Below, piece after piece: positions 1 through 8,669 of a stretch of DNA of 49,099 bases. The DNA is taken from NCBI GenBank assembly GCA_900299555.1, contig OODV01000044.1:1-49099 (forward strand), in the 5' to 3' direction. This stretch comes from an uncultured Endozoicomonas sp. GTDB taxonomy: Bacteria > Pseudomonadota > Gammaproteobacteria > Pseudomonadales > Endozoicomonadaceae. A program made the position numbers and the translations under genes. How positions within the stretch are numbered: position 1 is the first letter of the stretch; each line of letters begins with the position of its first letter. The notes under the pieces were generated by a model. The model was not told where the DNA came from and did not search any database. It was given only the letters and a program-made list of their open reading frames with translations.

Positions 1-87
1 AACTCTCAGCAGTGGCATATGAACCAGCAGGCATTGAGTCCCTGTTATACGACTCAGTGGGGGGATATTATCAATGTTCGGACATAA
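1..87 (+). CDS. possible C-terminal end of a truncated gene (unidentified)
   Basis: An open frame enters from the left edge and ends at TAA 85-87, giving 28 codons with the tail QWGDIINVRT. It is too short to identify and may be chance. From 88 to 372 I see only AT-rich sequence with no convincing gene or terminator. Confidence 0.2.
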   Translation, partial: NSQQWHMNQQALSPCYTTQWGDIINVRT

Positions 88-372
88 TTTTCAAACTTAG
101 TCACCGGCAAATATGAAACATGCTGATTTTGCATAGAGAGTAATTACGGGCTCAGTTCTAATTAAATGTTGTTGCTGTTTTTCAGACTCGTGATATCAAG
201 ATATCCTAACACTCCTTCTGAATCGCATTGTGCTAGGGGGCGTGGATTTCAGAAAATCACAACATTTATCAGGAACAGAGCCGTAAATATGCATTTCACT
301 TTCTCGATCAGAAGGTACCTATTTGGTGCAAACCAGCTAATTCAATAGTGAAATACAAATTTATCGAAGCCT

Positions 373-3132
373 CTATGGATCAACCGGGATTTTCCCCAGA
401 GAGTCCTTTAACATCGCCTGAACTTTTGGTCGACCTCCTTTGGACATGTTGAATCCCAACCCTTGCCGATAAGATTCTGGCAGGTAGTAGCGATGGGGTT
501 CTGTAATCTTTTTATCCTCATAGACAATGCCATATTCTATTAATTTCTCAAGCTGTTCCATGCTCGCACCAATCGCTTTTGCTGAAAATGGAATTGTTTT
601 CTTATCGGCATCAACGTTAGCTAATTTTTTAATCCAGTCACCCAGGACGGCCAATTCCTTTTCTGCCTCATGGACTTTCTCTGAACTGCATTCGTTCATG
701 GCGTTTCGCATAGCTTGAGGCATTAAAACCCGGTCCGTCCATTGGTTTACATTGCCTGCATCACGAGTTTTTTTACTGGCATATTTTAAAAAGCGAACAA
801 CATCCCTTGCCTGTAGACGGCCTTTCAGATCACACAATGCCGCATAGACCCAGCGTACAGAGTATGCTTCCCGAGATGAAGGGCTACCTAATTTTAATCC
901 CCATAATTGATGGAGTTTTACTGATATTTCACGTGTTGTCAGATTGGCAACCGGGTCTTGTGCAAACGCTAAACTAGCCTGTCCACAGGTCCAGTAAACC
1001 AGTCGCAGAAACGCATCCGCATCCCATTGCAGCTGATAAGGTTCATAACGTTCGACAAACTGACCAAGATTTTGTGCCGTGACTGCTTCTACATAATCTT
1101 CACGAATGAAGATAACAATACCGAGAGCACAGTTGCGTATTTCACGTAACCGGTTGGGCAGTTCAAGAAGGTTTTTCACAGCCAGTGCTTCTTGTGCAGA
1201 GTCACCCACCTCCGAGAATAGATCTTCAATACCATCAATAACGACAATGGTCTGGAGTTCCTGTTTTTTCATCTCCTCGTTTAAGGTTTCAAAATCGGTG
1301 ATATGACCTCCCAAATTATGAAGGTGAATAATATTTTTTTCCCAAAATGCCAGCCAGTCGGTTTCCGGGTCTCGCAAAGCTGCATCTTTAATACTTGAGA
1401 ACTTGCTCTGTTTAAATGAGTCTTGTACGCCTGCTTTTTTGTAGAAAGAAAGTCGAGCGTTGTTGATTGCATCTTCAGCATCATCAACCGTATTCTTTGA
1501 ATGGGTAAAAGGAAGAATAAAGGTACTGGATAACAAAGCAGACTGACTGGTATCTACGGTGATATCCGCTTCCTCCAGAAATGTTTTCCAGTTTTTGCGT
1601 CGGCATAACTGAATGTAGTTAAAGGTTTTACCAGAGCCTTTAGCACCAATCGAAACAATCTGAGGCAAACTGCTGGCGTGTCGCTGTGCAAGGTTGCGTA
1701 GAGGGGTCGTTAACAGCAATTTATCCGTTTTACCCTGCTCGGCATAAACCAGCTGTGAGCTTAATTCATAGAGTTTACCTGCAGGGCTCTCGTCTCCCTC
1801 TAAAGCGTGGGCATCCCTATTTTGAGTTAGTTGCAGGTTCTCAGCATCAAAGAAGTCTCTAGCCCAGTTCAAACCTTCATTGAGCAAAGGGCTAGCGTGT
1901 TCTATGACCGAAAGGGCGCTGTCCAAGGTTCCGAGATTCAACAATTGAGAACTGAATTCACCTTCAATAATCTCAAGACCATCAGTGGCATTAGCGGTTT
2001 CGTCAGCGTATGTATCCGGCATATATGCAGCGGTCAGTCGTTCCAGACCAACTTTGTACTGATCCGTTTTTTTGAACTCTTCATTGATAAATGTAGTGAT
2101 GACGCGAGGGTCTAAGGTCTTTTCACCAAACTGCTTATGCCACTCTTGATTATTCGCCAAAGATGTCAGACGGTTCAAAATAAATTCTGTACCCGTAATG
2201 GCTTGTTCTGCCAGCGTAGTTACCACGAAACGCTCAACTCTTGGGTCAAACAGCAGCGGACTGGAGAGTTCGCTGAGTCCGGCTCTCAAGTCAATCAGGA
2301 TCAAATCCGCCTGAAGCCGATTACCCAGTTTCTGCAGCATATCGGTACAACGCCAGGGTTGTTCATAAGACCGGGCCAGGTGCTCTGGTCGAACAGAAAT
2401 ATTCATTAACTGAGCCATGCCGGATTCATTGGTACCCGAAAATGCAGGTAGCAGGCAGTACTCAAAACCGACGTTGTTTTTTGTGAACCGATCAAGTTCT
2501 TTAGCGAAGGTATCAATCATGACTGACTCATCAACCGCCGGGTAGTGGCTGGCTTCAAGAAACTGAATCCATGATACATCCGGTTTATCGCTGTCTTTGA
2601 ATAAATAAGTCAGGCCCGGCGCTTCAAGGTCAGCATCAACGAGCAGAACTTTTAATTTCTTTTGCTGATTATCAGGTCGGTGAAAATTTACCTGAAGCGC
2701 CTTAAACCAGGTCAGTAACGACGTGGTACGACCAACACCACCTTTGAAGGAGTGAAATGCTGCAACTTTACACTTTCCTTTGAAAGGTTCAGGCCTTTTT
2801 GGCAGTATTGACGTTGCACCATCATAACCAAGATCTTTCCAAAGCGGTCTTGGATGGCGTGCATTATGTTCTTCACACTGAGTAATGATTTCAACATCTA
2901 TCGAGCTTTGTGAGCCATAGGCCAGCTCTATTTTCCGTTCATCATGCTGCCAGTTATTGCCAAATACGGCTTTTACAAAATCATAGGCTAGGGTTTGATC
3001 ATCACCTTCAAGGTCAATTTCGATCGCTTCACTGTAAGCGCGGATATCGGCAATACCCTCGGGAAAGCGTGTGAAGTTCTGAGTTTTGGATGCCAGCAGT
3101 CGTTCGGCATCCAGCCAGCTATAGAGATTCAT
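373..3132 (-). CDS. dual P-loop ATPase: KGGVGR (ParA/MinD-like) domain plus second NTPase domain
   Basis: A 919-residue protein, the last gene of the restriction-linked operon. The N-terminal NTPase has the deviant Walker A motif FKGGVGRTT (about residues 129-137), the switch-like LLVDADLEAPG (163-173) and a Walker B-like ILIDLRAGLSE (279-289). These are hallmarks of the KGGVGR branch of ParA/MinD-type SIMIBI ATPases. A second, separate P-loop lies at GAKGSGKT (496-503), with a Walker B-like VVIDGIEDL (630-638), as in AAA/STAND-type NTPases. The C-terminal 280 residues contain no motif I can name. There is no signal peptide or membrane segment, so it is probably cytosolic. Its ATG overlaps the stop of the upstream HEPN-like gene by one base (TAATG), which implies translational coupling. 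KGGVGR ATPases occur in predicted conflict systems; a defence role here is inference. Confidence 0.85.
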   Translation of the reverse strand: MNLYSWLDAERLLASKTQNFTRFPEGIADIRAYSEAIEIDLEGDDQTLAYDFVKAVFGNNWQHDERKIELAYGSQSSIDVEIITQCEEHNARHPRPLWKDLGYDGATSILPKRPEPFKGKCKVAAFHSFKGGVGRTTSLLTWFKALQVNFHRPDNQQKKLKVLLVDADLEAPGLTYLFKDSDKPDVSWIQFLEASHYPAVDESVMIDTFAKELDRFTKNNVGFEYCLLPAFSGTNESGMAQLMNISVRPEHLARSYEQPWRCTDMLQKLGNRLQADLILIDLRAGLSELSSPLLFDPRVERFVVTTLAEQAITGTEFILNRLTSLANNQEWHKQFGEKTLDPRVITTFINEEFKKTDQYKVGLERLTAAYMPDTYADETANATDGLEIIEGEFSSQLLNLGTLDSALSVIEHASPLLNEGLNWARDFFDAENLQLTQNRDAHALEGDESPAGKLYELSSQLVYAEQGKTDKLLLTTPLRNLAQRHASSLPQIVSIGAKGSGKTFNYIQLCRRKNWKTFLEEADITVDTSQSALLSSTFILPFTHSKNTVDDAEDAINNARLSFYKKAGVQDSFKQSKFSSIKDAALRDPETDWLAFWEKNIIHLHNLGGHITDFETLNEEMKKQELQTIVVIDGIEDLFSEVGDSAQEALAVKNLLELPNRLREIRNCALGIVIFIREDYVEAVTAQNLGQFVERYEPYQLQWDADAFLRLVYWTCGQASLAFAQDPVANLTTREISVKLHQLWGLKLGSPSSREAYSVRWVYAALCDLKGRLQARDVVRFLKYASKKTRDAGNVNQWTDRVLMPQAMRNAMNECSSEKVHEAEKELAVLGDWIKKLANVDADKKTIPFSAKAIGASMEQLEKLIEYGIVYEDKKITEPHRYYLPESYRQGLGFNMSKGGRPKVQAMLKDSLGKIPVDP

Positions 3133-3557
3133 TAACGCTGCTCCTTAACCCAATTACAGATATTTGTGAGAGTTTGAGTGATATGAGTCTGATCTTCCGG
3201 TTTTCTGATATTAACGCCATATCGCCAAACCTGATTCAAACTGCTCTGTTCAGTATTACGCTGGATACCCGGAATTTTTGTATCAAGAGATATATTGACA
3301 GGTAACCTCAACTGTTTTCCACAGCGAAGATGATTCAACATCTTGTTGATGTTGTGCTCAAACTCGTAATTGTTAATGCCACTGGTTGTCTTATGGTTTT
3401 CACGCTTCATAATAAGTGACTTCAATCCGCACTCCACTGCATAAAACAGGCACACGAGTTTGGAAGGGTTTACGGAAGATGGCAATTGCTGAGTCGCTTC
3501 ATGGTGACTTCTAAACGCCCGATCCATTTCTCGTTGAGTAATTTCAATTTTCGACAT
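3132..3557 (-). CDS. small HEPN-like helical protein coupled to the dual ATPase
   Basis: 141 residues, predicted all-helical. Two stretches resemble the HEPN fold: an amphipathic FYAVECGLKSLIMKRE helix (about 38-53) and FEHNINKMLNHL (about 66-77). The canonical catalytic R-x4-6-H motif of HEPN RNases is not obvious, although RSHHEA occurs near residue 16. It could therefore be a non-nucleolytic scaffold or regulator. Its stop codon overlaps the start of the 919-residue ATPase (TAATG), and it begins 45 bp after the metallopeptidase gene ends. Co-transcription with the hsd genes is likely. The assignment is fold-level guesswork from sequence pattern; it could also be a short helical adaptor unrelated to HEPN. 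Confidence 0.6.
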   Translation of the reverse strand: MSKIEITQREMDRAFRSHHEATQQLPSSVNPSKLVCLFYAVECGLKSLIMKRENHKTTSGINNYEFEHNINKMLNHLRCGKQLRLPVNISLDTKIPGIQRNTEQSSLNQVWRYGVNIRKPEDQTHITQTLTNICNWVKEQR

Positions 3558-3602
3558 AATAAATAAGGTTTCTCCCGGTCATGTCATAACAGACCAGAGA
3601 CA

Positions 3603-4316
3603 TCAATACCCCCAATCCTCATACCGCACCGGCAAGCTATTCAGTTCATCCCGGTAAGACCGCCAGTTCGGCATATATTGCGTCATCAATTGTTTAAAGC
3701 GTTCATTGTGGGATGGTTCCAGCAAGTGCACCATCTCATGCACCACAATATACTCCAGGCAGGATGCAGGCTTTTTTGCCAATTCCAAATTAACCCAAAT
3801 CCGACTGGCGGCCGGATTACAGGTACCCCATCGGGTTTTCATCTGTTTAACACCAAACTCGGCCACCTGAACGTTCATAAGCTTCTCATAACGTTGAATC
3901 AGCGCCGGTAGCCGCTCCTTCAGCCTTGCCCGATACCACTCCCGCAAAACCGCCAGACGTTTGTCCGGGTCAGTACCCGGCCGAACATACAGGGTGATGG
4001 TGTGGTGTCCTAAATCCACTTCCGGTGGCGCCTCACGTTCAACAATCTCCAGAAGATACCGCTGCCCGTTATAGTAATGGCTTTCTCCACCGACCATATC
4101 TCTTGGGGCTTCCCGTTCCTGCAATTGCAGTTTCTGCTGCTGCTTTCTGATCCAGGGCAGCTTGGCAATAATAAAAGCCCGCAAAGTATCCTGATCGATA
4201 TGCTTCGGTGCAGAGACACGAACCCGGCCTTCAGGAGGATGAACACTCAGATGGACATTTTTTATATCCTTCTGAACCACCTCAATATCGATCCCTCCCA
4301 AGGTTAATCCGGGCAT
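3603..4316 (-). CDS. YgjP/DUF45-type zinc metallopeptidase
   Basis: 237 residues. The gluzincin motif HEMVH lies at residues 193-197, with a third likely zinc ligand His in PSHNERF (203). The family's RWGTC motif is at 162-166. This is the YgjP-like (DUF45, SprT/M48-related) family of putative metal-dependent hydrolases. The length is usual for the family and all visible metal ligands are intact. The gene starts 25 bp after hsdR stops, so it sits in the same operon. DUF45 proteins are often found beside type I hsdR genes, but their role there is not established. A proteolytic role controlling HsdR or its subunits would be speculation. Confidence 0.9.
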   Translation of the reverse strand: MPGLTLGGIDIEVVQKDIKNVHLSVHPPEGRVRVSAPKHIDQDTLRAFIIAKLPWIRKQQQKLQLQEREAPRDMVGGESHYYNGQRYLLEIVEREAPPEVDLGHHTITLYVRPGTDPDKRLAVLREWYRARLKERLPALIQRYEKLMNVQVAEFGVKQMKTRWGTCNPAASRIWVNLELAKKPASCLEYIVVHEMVHLLEPSHNERFKQLMTQYMPNWRSYRDELNSLPVRYEDWGY

Positions 4317-4341
4317 TTATGCTCCTGCATGTTTCTCACGT

Positions 4342-7300
4342 TTACAAATAATCCTGTTGAGCAGAGACGATATGAAAGACACGCCAGGTTTCTGTTTCAT
4401 CCTGCAAAATGTCATACAAAGCATTCAGTATATAACTCTCTTTTGCCGGGTCACCCAGCCAGTCATCCATCAGGTTTGCTTTAACGGCGGCATCCACCCT
4501 CAGTGCCAGTGCTTCATCTTCACCCAGGTTACTGAAAAGTGCACGTTTGGCCGGTGTATCCAACGAGGAAGGCAGGTCATCCTTTTGCCCGGTAGCCACC
4601 TTGTTCGCCAATTCGGCAATCTCTTTCAAGTACTGCTCATACTCGATAGCATTCTGTTTGCGCTGGCGGATCAGCTCACTGAGCAGTGTAGACATCTTGT
4701 CAAAATACGCCGGGTCATTCAGCTGGCTTTCAATAATGCGGCTACGAACATTATTCTCAATGGCCTCAGAAACCGCCTGCTGATTCCCTTTCAGCTGGCC
4801 AAGTACGGTTCGTATGGCCTCGGCAATGCCACTTCTCACAATCACATCAATCAGCGGCATATCCTTGAACGGAGAAATCTCCACCGAATCATCCGCCTGA
4901 ATATAGGTATCAATCAGATGGCGCATATCCGCTTCATAGGCCTTGAGGTCAATCACCTCATTACTGCATCGGCGAATCATCTCCCGCAGTTTTACATAAA
5001 AATCCAGCCGCTCTTTAATATACTCGATCTGGTCAGGGTTATAACCCGCTGCTGCCAGTTCATCAGCAATATTGGCGTAAGCCCTGATCAGCACCACGGT
5101 TGATTTATAGAGTGAGGCCCGCAAAGGTTCCTTTGCCTTGAGGTCTTCAGGAATCTCGGTATTGCCGCAAAAGTAATGTTGATACTCCAGGTCACCCTTG
5201 GGCGGCAGCACCGGATCACACAGCATTTCAATGGCTTCAAGGGCGTTGTCCAGCCGCTCTCGGCCTTCCTCCAGCCGCTGCTTCAGGAGAATTTCGCAAT
5301 CCTCTTCCTTGAAGTCATCGTAATCCAGTTCGCTGGTGTACACCGCTACGGCCTTGCCCACCTTATTGAACAGGTCTTTATAGTCAATGATGTAGCCGTT
5401 CAGCTTATCTTCCGTATCCAGACGGTTGACCCGGCAGATCGCCTGAAATAACCCATGATCCTGCATGGACTTATCGATATAAAGGTAGGTACAGCTCGGC
5501 GCATCAAAACCGGTCAACAACTTGTCCACCACAATCAGCAGTTTCATGTTGGCTGGCTCTTTGGTGAACAGTGCTTTTACCCTGGACTCATAGGTTTCGG
5601 TTTTGGTCTTGCCCGCATCCGGCTTAACCTCTTTCAGCAGCTGCTCATACACCTTGAACACGAACTCCTTGTCCGTCTCGGTATTATTGCCGGTGCCTTC
5701 CGTCACAATATCTTTGGTCTGCGGATTATAAGACGTGACCACCGCACACTTGCCTTTAAGCTCGGTCTCCTGAAACAACTGATAATATTTGCACGCTTCA
5801 TAAATGCTGGACGCCACTAGGATGGCATTACCGGCCTCGTTTTTCAGGCGCTGACGAGTGTTAAAATCGAGAATAATATCACCCACCACCACGGACATAC
5901 GGGTTTTGGCACTGTACACGTGCTGCATCGTGCCCCATTTCTTTTTCAGCTCTGCCTTCTGGTAATCGTTCAGGCCGCTGGTTTTGGCATCAAACCACTC
6001 ATCAATTTTGGCCTGGGATTTGATTCGCTGGTCAATGTCCCGCGCTTCATACACCAAATCCAGCACCACGCCATCGTCTACTGCTTCGTTGAACTTATAG
6101 GTATGAATGTACTTACCAAACACCTCAAGGCTGGTGGCCTTATCCTTCTTCAGCAGCGGCGTACCGGTAAAGCCGATAAACAGGGCACCGGGCAGAATCG
6201 CCTTCATCAGCTTGTGCAAACTGCCGCTCTGGGTGCGGTGGCACTCATCCACAAACACATAGATATCGCCCACCGCGTGGCTGCCTTGCTTGCCCAGCTC
6301 TTTGATGAAAGCATCCAGGTCATCCACATCCCGGCGGCCAAACTTGTGCACCAGCGAGCAGATCAGACGAGGTTTGGCTTGCCCAAGCTGTGCCATCAGG
6401 TCACGACCGCTGTTGGTGGTGGAGATGGTCTCACCGGCATCGGTAAACACCCGCTTGATCTGGTCATTCAGCTCAACCCGGTCGGTAATTACCAGCACCC
6501 GCCCGTCGGGTTTGTTTTCCAGAATCCATTTGGCCAGCAACACCATGGAGATACTTTTTCCGCTGCCCTGGGTGTGCCAGAGAATACCGCCTTCCCGCCG
6601 ACGGATATGCTCCTGTGCCGCTTTCACCCCAAAGTATTGATGCACCCTTGGGAGTTTTTTAACCCCGCCATCAAACAGCACGAAGTCGTACAAAAGCTCA
6701 ATAAACCGGCGTTTCTCACAGATTTTTCCCAGATACTTATCCAGCTTGTAACCGCTGTTGTCGTCTTCATCTTCTTTCCAGGTGAGGAAGAACTTTTCCG
6801 GCGTCAGGATGGTGCCGTACTTCAACCCCTCCGAATCGTTACCGGCAAAGACAAACTGAATGGTATTAAAGAAGGACTGAATAAAATTATCCCGCTGGTT
6901 GGTGTTACTTTGTCGTATGGCCTTACCGATGGACTCCCGGCTGTTTTTCAGTTCCAGCACCGCCACGGCAATGCCGTTCACGTACAGCACCACATCTGGG
7001 CGTTTTTCCCGTTCACCAAAAACGGTCACCTCTTCAGCAATGGCAAAGTCATTGTCTTCAGGGTTGTGCCAGTCAATCACCTGGACGGTTTCAGTTGGCT
7101 TTCCTGCTTCCACTTTCACCGGCACACCGTAACGGAGCAGCTCATAAATATCTCGGTTGGCCTGGTACAAACTCTTATTCTGCTGGCTGGCCGTACCCTT
7201 CAGTTGTGTAATCGCCCTGGAAATCTGTTCAGGGCTGTAACCCTTGCGAGCCAGATACTGGGATAACAGGGTATCTTCAACATTGCGGTTGTTCGGGCGC

Positions 7301-7407
7301 TCCATCCAGTCACCCAGATAGTGATAGCCCAGCTGATTGCGAAACAGTCGCACCACTCGGTTCTGGGTGGCCCGTTCGGGTTTGGTTACTGCGCCAGAGC
7401 CAGTCAT
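4342..7407 (-). CDS. hsdR: type I restriction endonuclease subunit R (HsdR)
   Basis: About 1021 residues. This is the motor and nuclease subunit of a type I restriction enzyme; it translocates DNA and cleaves away from the recognition site. The N-terminal PD-(D/E)xK nuclease shows RPDVV (136-140) and VLELK (150-154). The superfamily 2 helicase core follows, with HTQGSGKS (278-285, Walker A), VDECHR (386-391, motif II) and FTGTP (413-417, motif III). I chose ATG 7407, not the upstream ATG at 7449, because AAGGAG sits at good spacing before it and HsdR homology starts soon after. The gene begins 83 bp downstream of hsdS. All catalytic motifs are present, so it is probably active. Confidence 0.96.
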   Translation of the reverse strand: MTGSGAVTKPERATQNRVVRLFRNQLGYHYLGDWMERPNNRNVEDTLLSQYLARKGYSPEQISRAITQLKGTASQQNKSLYQANRDIYELLRYGVPVKVEAGKPTETVQVIDWHNPEDNDFAIAEEVTVFGEREKRPDVVLYVNGIAVAVLELKNSRESIGKAIRQSNTNQRDNFIQSFFNTIQFVFAGNDSEGLKYGTILTPEKFFLTWKEDEDDNSGYKLDKYLGKICEKRRFIELLYDFVLFDGGVKKLPRVHQYFGVKAAQEHIRRREGGILWHTQGSGKSISMVLLAKWILENKPDGRVLVITDRVELNDQIKRVFTDAGETISTTNSGRDLMAQLGQAKPRLICSLVHKFGRRDVDDLDAFIKELGKQGSHAVGDIYVFVDECHRTQSGSLHKLMKAILPGALFIGFTGTPLLKKDKATSLEVFGKYIHTYKFNEAVDDGVVLDLVYEARDIDQRIKSQAKIDEWFDAKTSGLNDYQKAELKKKWGTMQHVYSAKTRMSVVVGDIILDFNTRQRLKNEAGNAILVASSIYEACKYYQLFQETELKGKCAVVTSYNPQTKDIVTEGTGNNTETDKEFVFKVYEQLLKEVKPDAGKTKTETYESRVKALFTKEPANMKLLIVVDKLLTGFDAPSCTYLYIDKSMQDHGLFQAICRVNRLDTEDKLNGYIIDYKDLFNKVGKAVAVYTSELDYDDFKEEDCEILLKQRLEEGRERLDNALEAIEMLCDPVLPPKGDLEYQHYFCGNTEIPEDLKAKEPLRASLYKSTVVLIRAYANIADELAAAGYNPDQIEYIKERLDFYVKLREMIRRCSNEVIDLKAYEADMRHLIDTYIQADDSVEISPFKDMPLIDVIVRSGIAEAIRTVLGQLKGNQQAVSEAIENNVRSRIIESQLNDPAYFDKMSTLLSELIRQRKQNAIEYEQYLKEIAELANKVATGQKDDLPSSLDTPAKRALFSNLGEDEALALRVDAAVKANLMDDWLGDPAKESYILNALYDILQDETETWRVFHIVSAQQDYL

Positions 7408-7490
7408 GGGGTTCTCCTTGATGCCATGCAGAAGAAACCGGCAGGTCATTTATAAGAAAACTGCCGGTGATCAAAGGGTGGAAAATATTG

Positions 7491-8669
7491 TTAAACGAGG
7501 CGGACGGTACCGGTGAGCAGGTTTTGCATCATGCCTTGTTTGAGTTGTTTGTTTTTCGTGAGTTTGGCTTCTAACTCAGCAATTTCATTATCCATTTCAG
7601 TGAGACTGTCCGCGATGCGGTTCTGCTCGTCAGCTGGGGGCATAGCAGCCTTAATATTCAAAATAGTTTTTGCACTTAAACTAGGTACACCAGACGCTTC
7701 GTTATAGGCATACCAGTCGATCAGGCAGAAAAGATAAAAAAGGAACTTGGCATTGTTTGGTTTGAACACTTCTGTATAAAACAGAGTGTCAATTGTCCAA
7801 AATGGCGTATCCATATATTGAGGCTCATCAATAGTTCCTTTCCGACCAATCAATACGGATGGTTTGTCGTATAGATAATGGTTTGTTCTACCAATCTCTC
7901 CGCTGGTTGCAAGGATAGGAAAGCATCCATCAGTTGAAATAATGCCTTTCTGGTCTCGCCCATGACCAATACTGAAAACTTTATCAAAGGATTTTTGTTC
8001 CCAACCAGGCTTCAGAATGTTTTGCATATCATAAGGATTAAGCAAAGTCTGCATAGCCCCTTGCTTAATCTGCTGCTTTTTGATGATCTGCTGCTCCAGC
8101 GACTGAATCAGGGCATCCATATCGCTCAGGGCTTTGGCAATGGCTTCTTGCTCTTTGTAGTTTCTTGGAAGTAGAACACGATATTGTCTGAGGCTGCTTA
8201 CTAATACATTTGGCTGACTGGAAGTTGCATTAAATCTAGCGACCTCTCTTTCCGCAAGTGAGCTGGTCAAGTAATGAACCAAAAACTCCGATAATATTGC
8301 ATTTTTATTAGGCGTAATTCGGGCGATATTTTGCTGAATGTGATACTTGTTATCTTCATAAATAACAGCTGCATTACCGATTGTACCCACACAAGGGTAA
8401 ACAACATCTCCTTTGCATAATTTGGAGCGCTTTAACTTTTTAGAAAGCTCACTGCTAATTCTCACAATTTCATCATGATTAATGCTGTTTTTGCCTATAT
8501 TAAAGCCACGAAGTGCAATTATTTCTCCATCATCGCTTTCTTCCCATAGGCTCGTGTATTCCGCTCCTGCTAAACGGGATATTGTTGAGATTTCCCCAAG
8601 GTCGATCAAATCCCAATCTTGCGGAATCACCCCTACCTCAGTTTGCTTATACCCCGGCTTCAGTTCCAT
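7491..8669 (-). CDS. hsdS: type I restriction specificity subunit (HsdS)
   Basis: 392 residues. It determines the DNA sequence recognised by the HsdMS methylase and HsdRMS nuclease. It has the usual two-half layout: a target recognition domain, a central helix (about 175-210: LSDMDALIQSLEQQIIKK), a second recognition domain, and a matching C-terminal helix (about 353-387: LTEMDNEIAELEAKLTKN). The two helices end in near-identical KQGxMQxLL motifs, the internal repeat that makes HsdS pseudo-symmetric and supports half-subunit exchange. The start overlaps the hsdM stop by 10 bases, so translation is coupled. The target sequence cannot be read from the protein. Confidence 0.95.
   Translation of the reverse strand: MELKPGYKQTEVGVIPQDWDLIDLGEISTISRLAGAEYTSLWEESDDGEIIALRGFNIGKNSINHDEIVRISSELSKKLKRSKLCKGDVVYPCVGTIGNAAVIYEDNKYHIQQNIARITPNKNAILSEFLVHYLTSSLAEREVARFNATSSQPNVLVSSLRQYRVLLPRNYKEQEAIAKALSDMDALIQSLEQQIIKKQQIKQGAMQTLLNPYDMQNILKPGWEQKSFDKVFSIGHGRDQKGIISTDGCFPILATSGEIGRTNHYLYDKPSVLIGRKGTIDEPQYMDTPFWTIDTLFYTEVFKPNNAKFLFYLFCLIDWYAYNEASGVPSLSAKTILNIKAAMPPADEQNRIADSLTEMDNEIAELEAKLTKNKQLKQGMMQNLLTGTVRLV

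Noticed and set aside
166-348. 60-codon plus-strand open frame at the left edge
   Set aside because: No ribosome-binding site, low-complexity composition and no family resemblance; it is in AT-rich non-coding sequence.
5920-7266. 448-codon plus-strand open frame
   Set aside because: It lies entirely opposite hsdR, whose motifs are certain; the long antisense frame follows from the codon use of hsdR.
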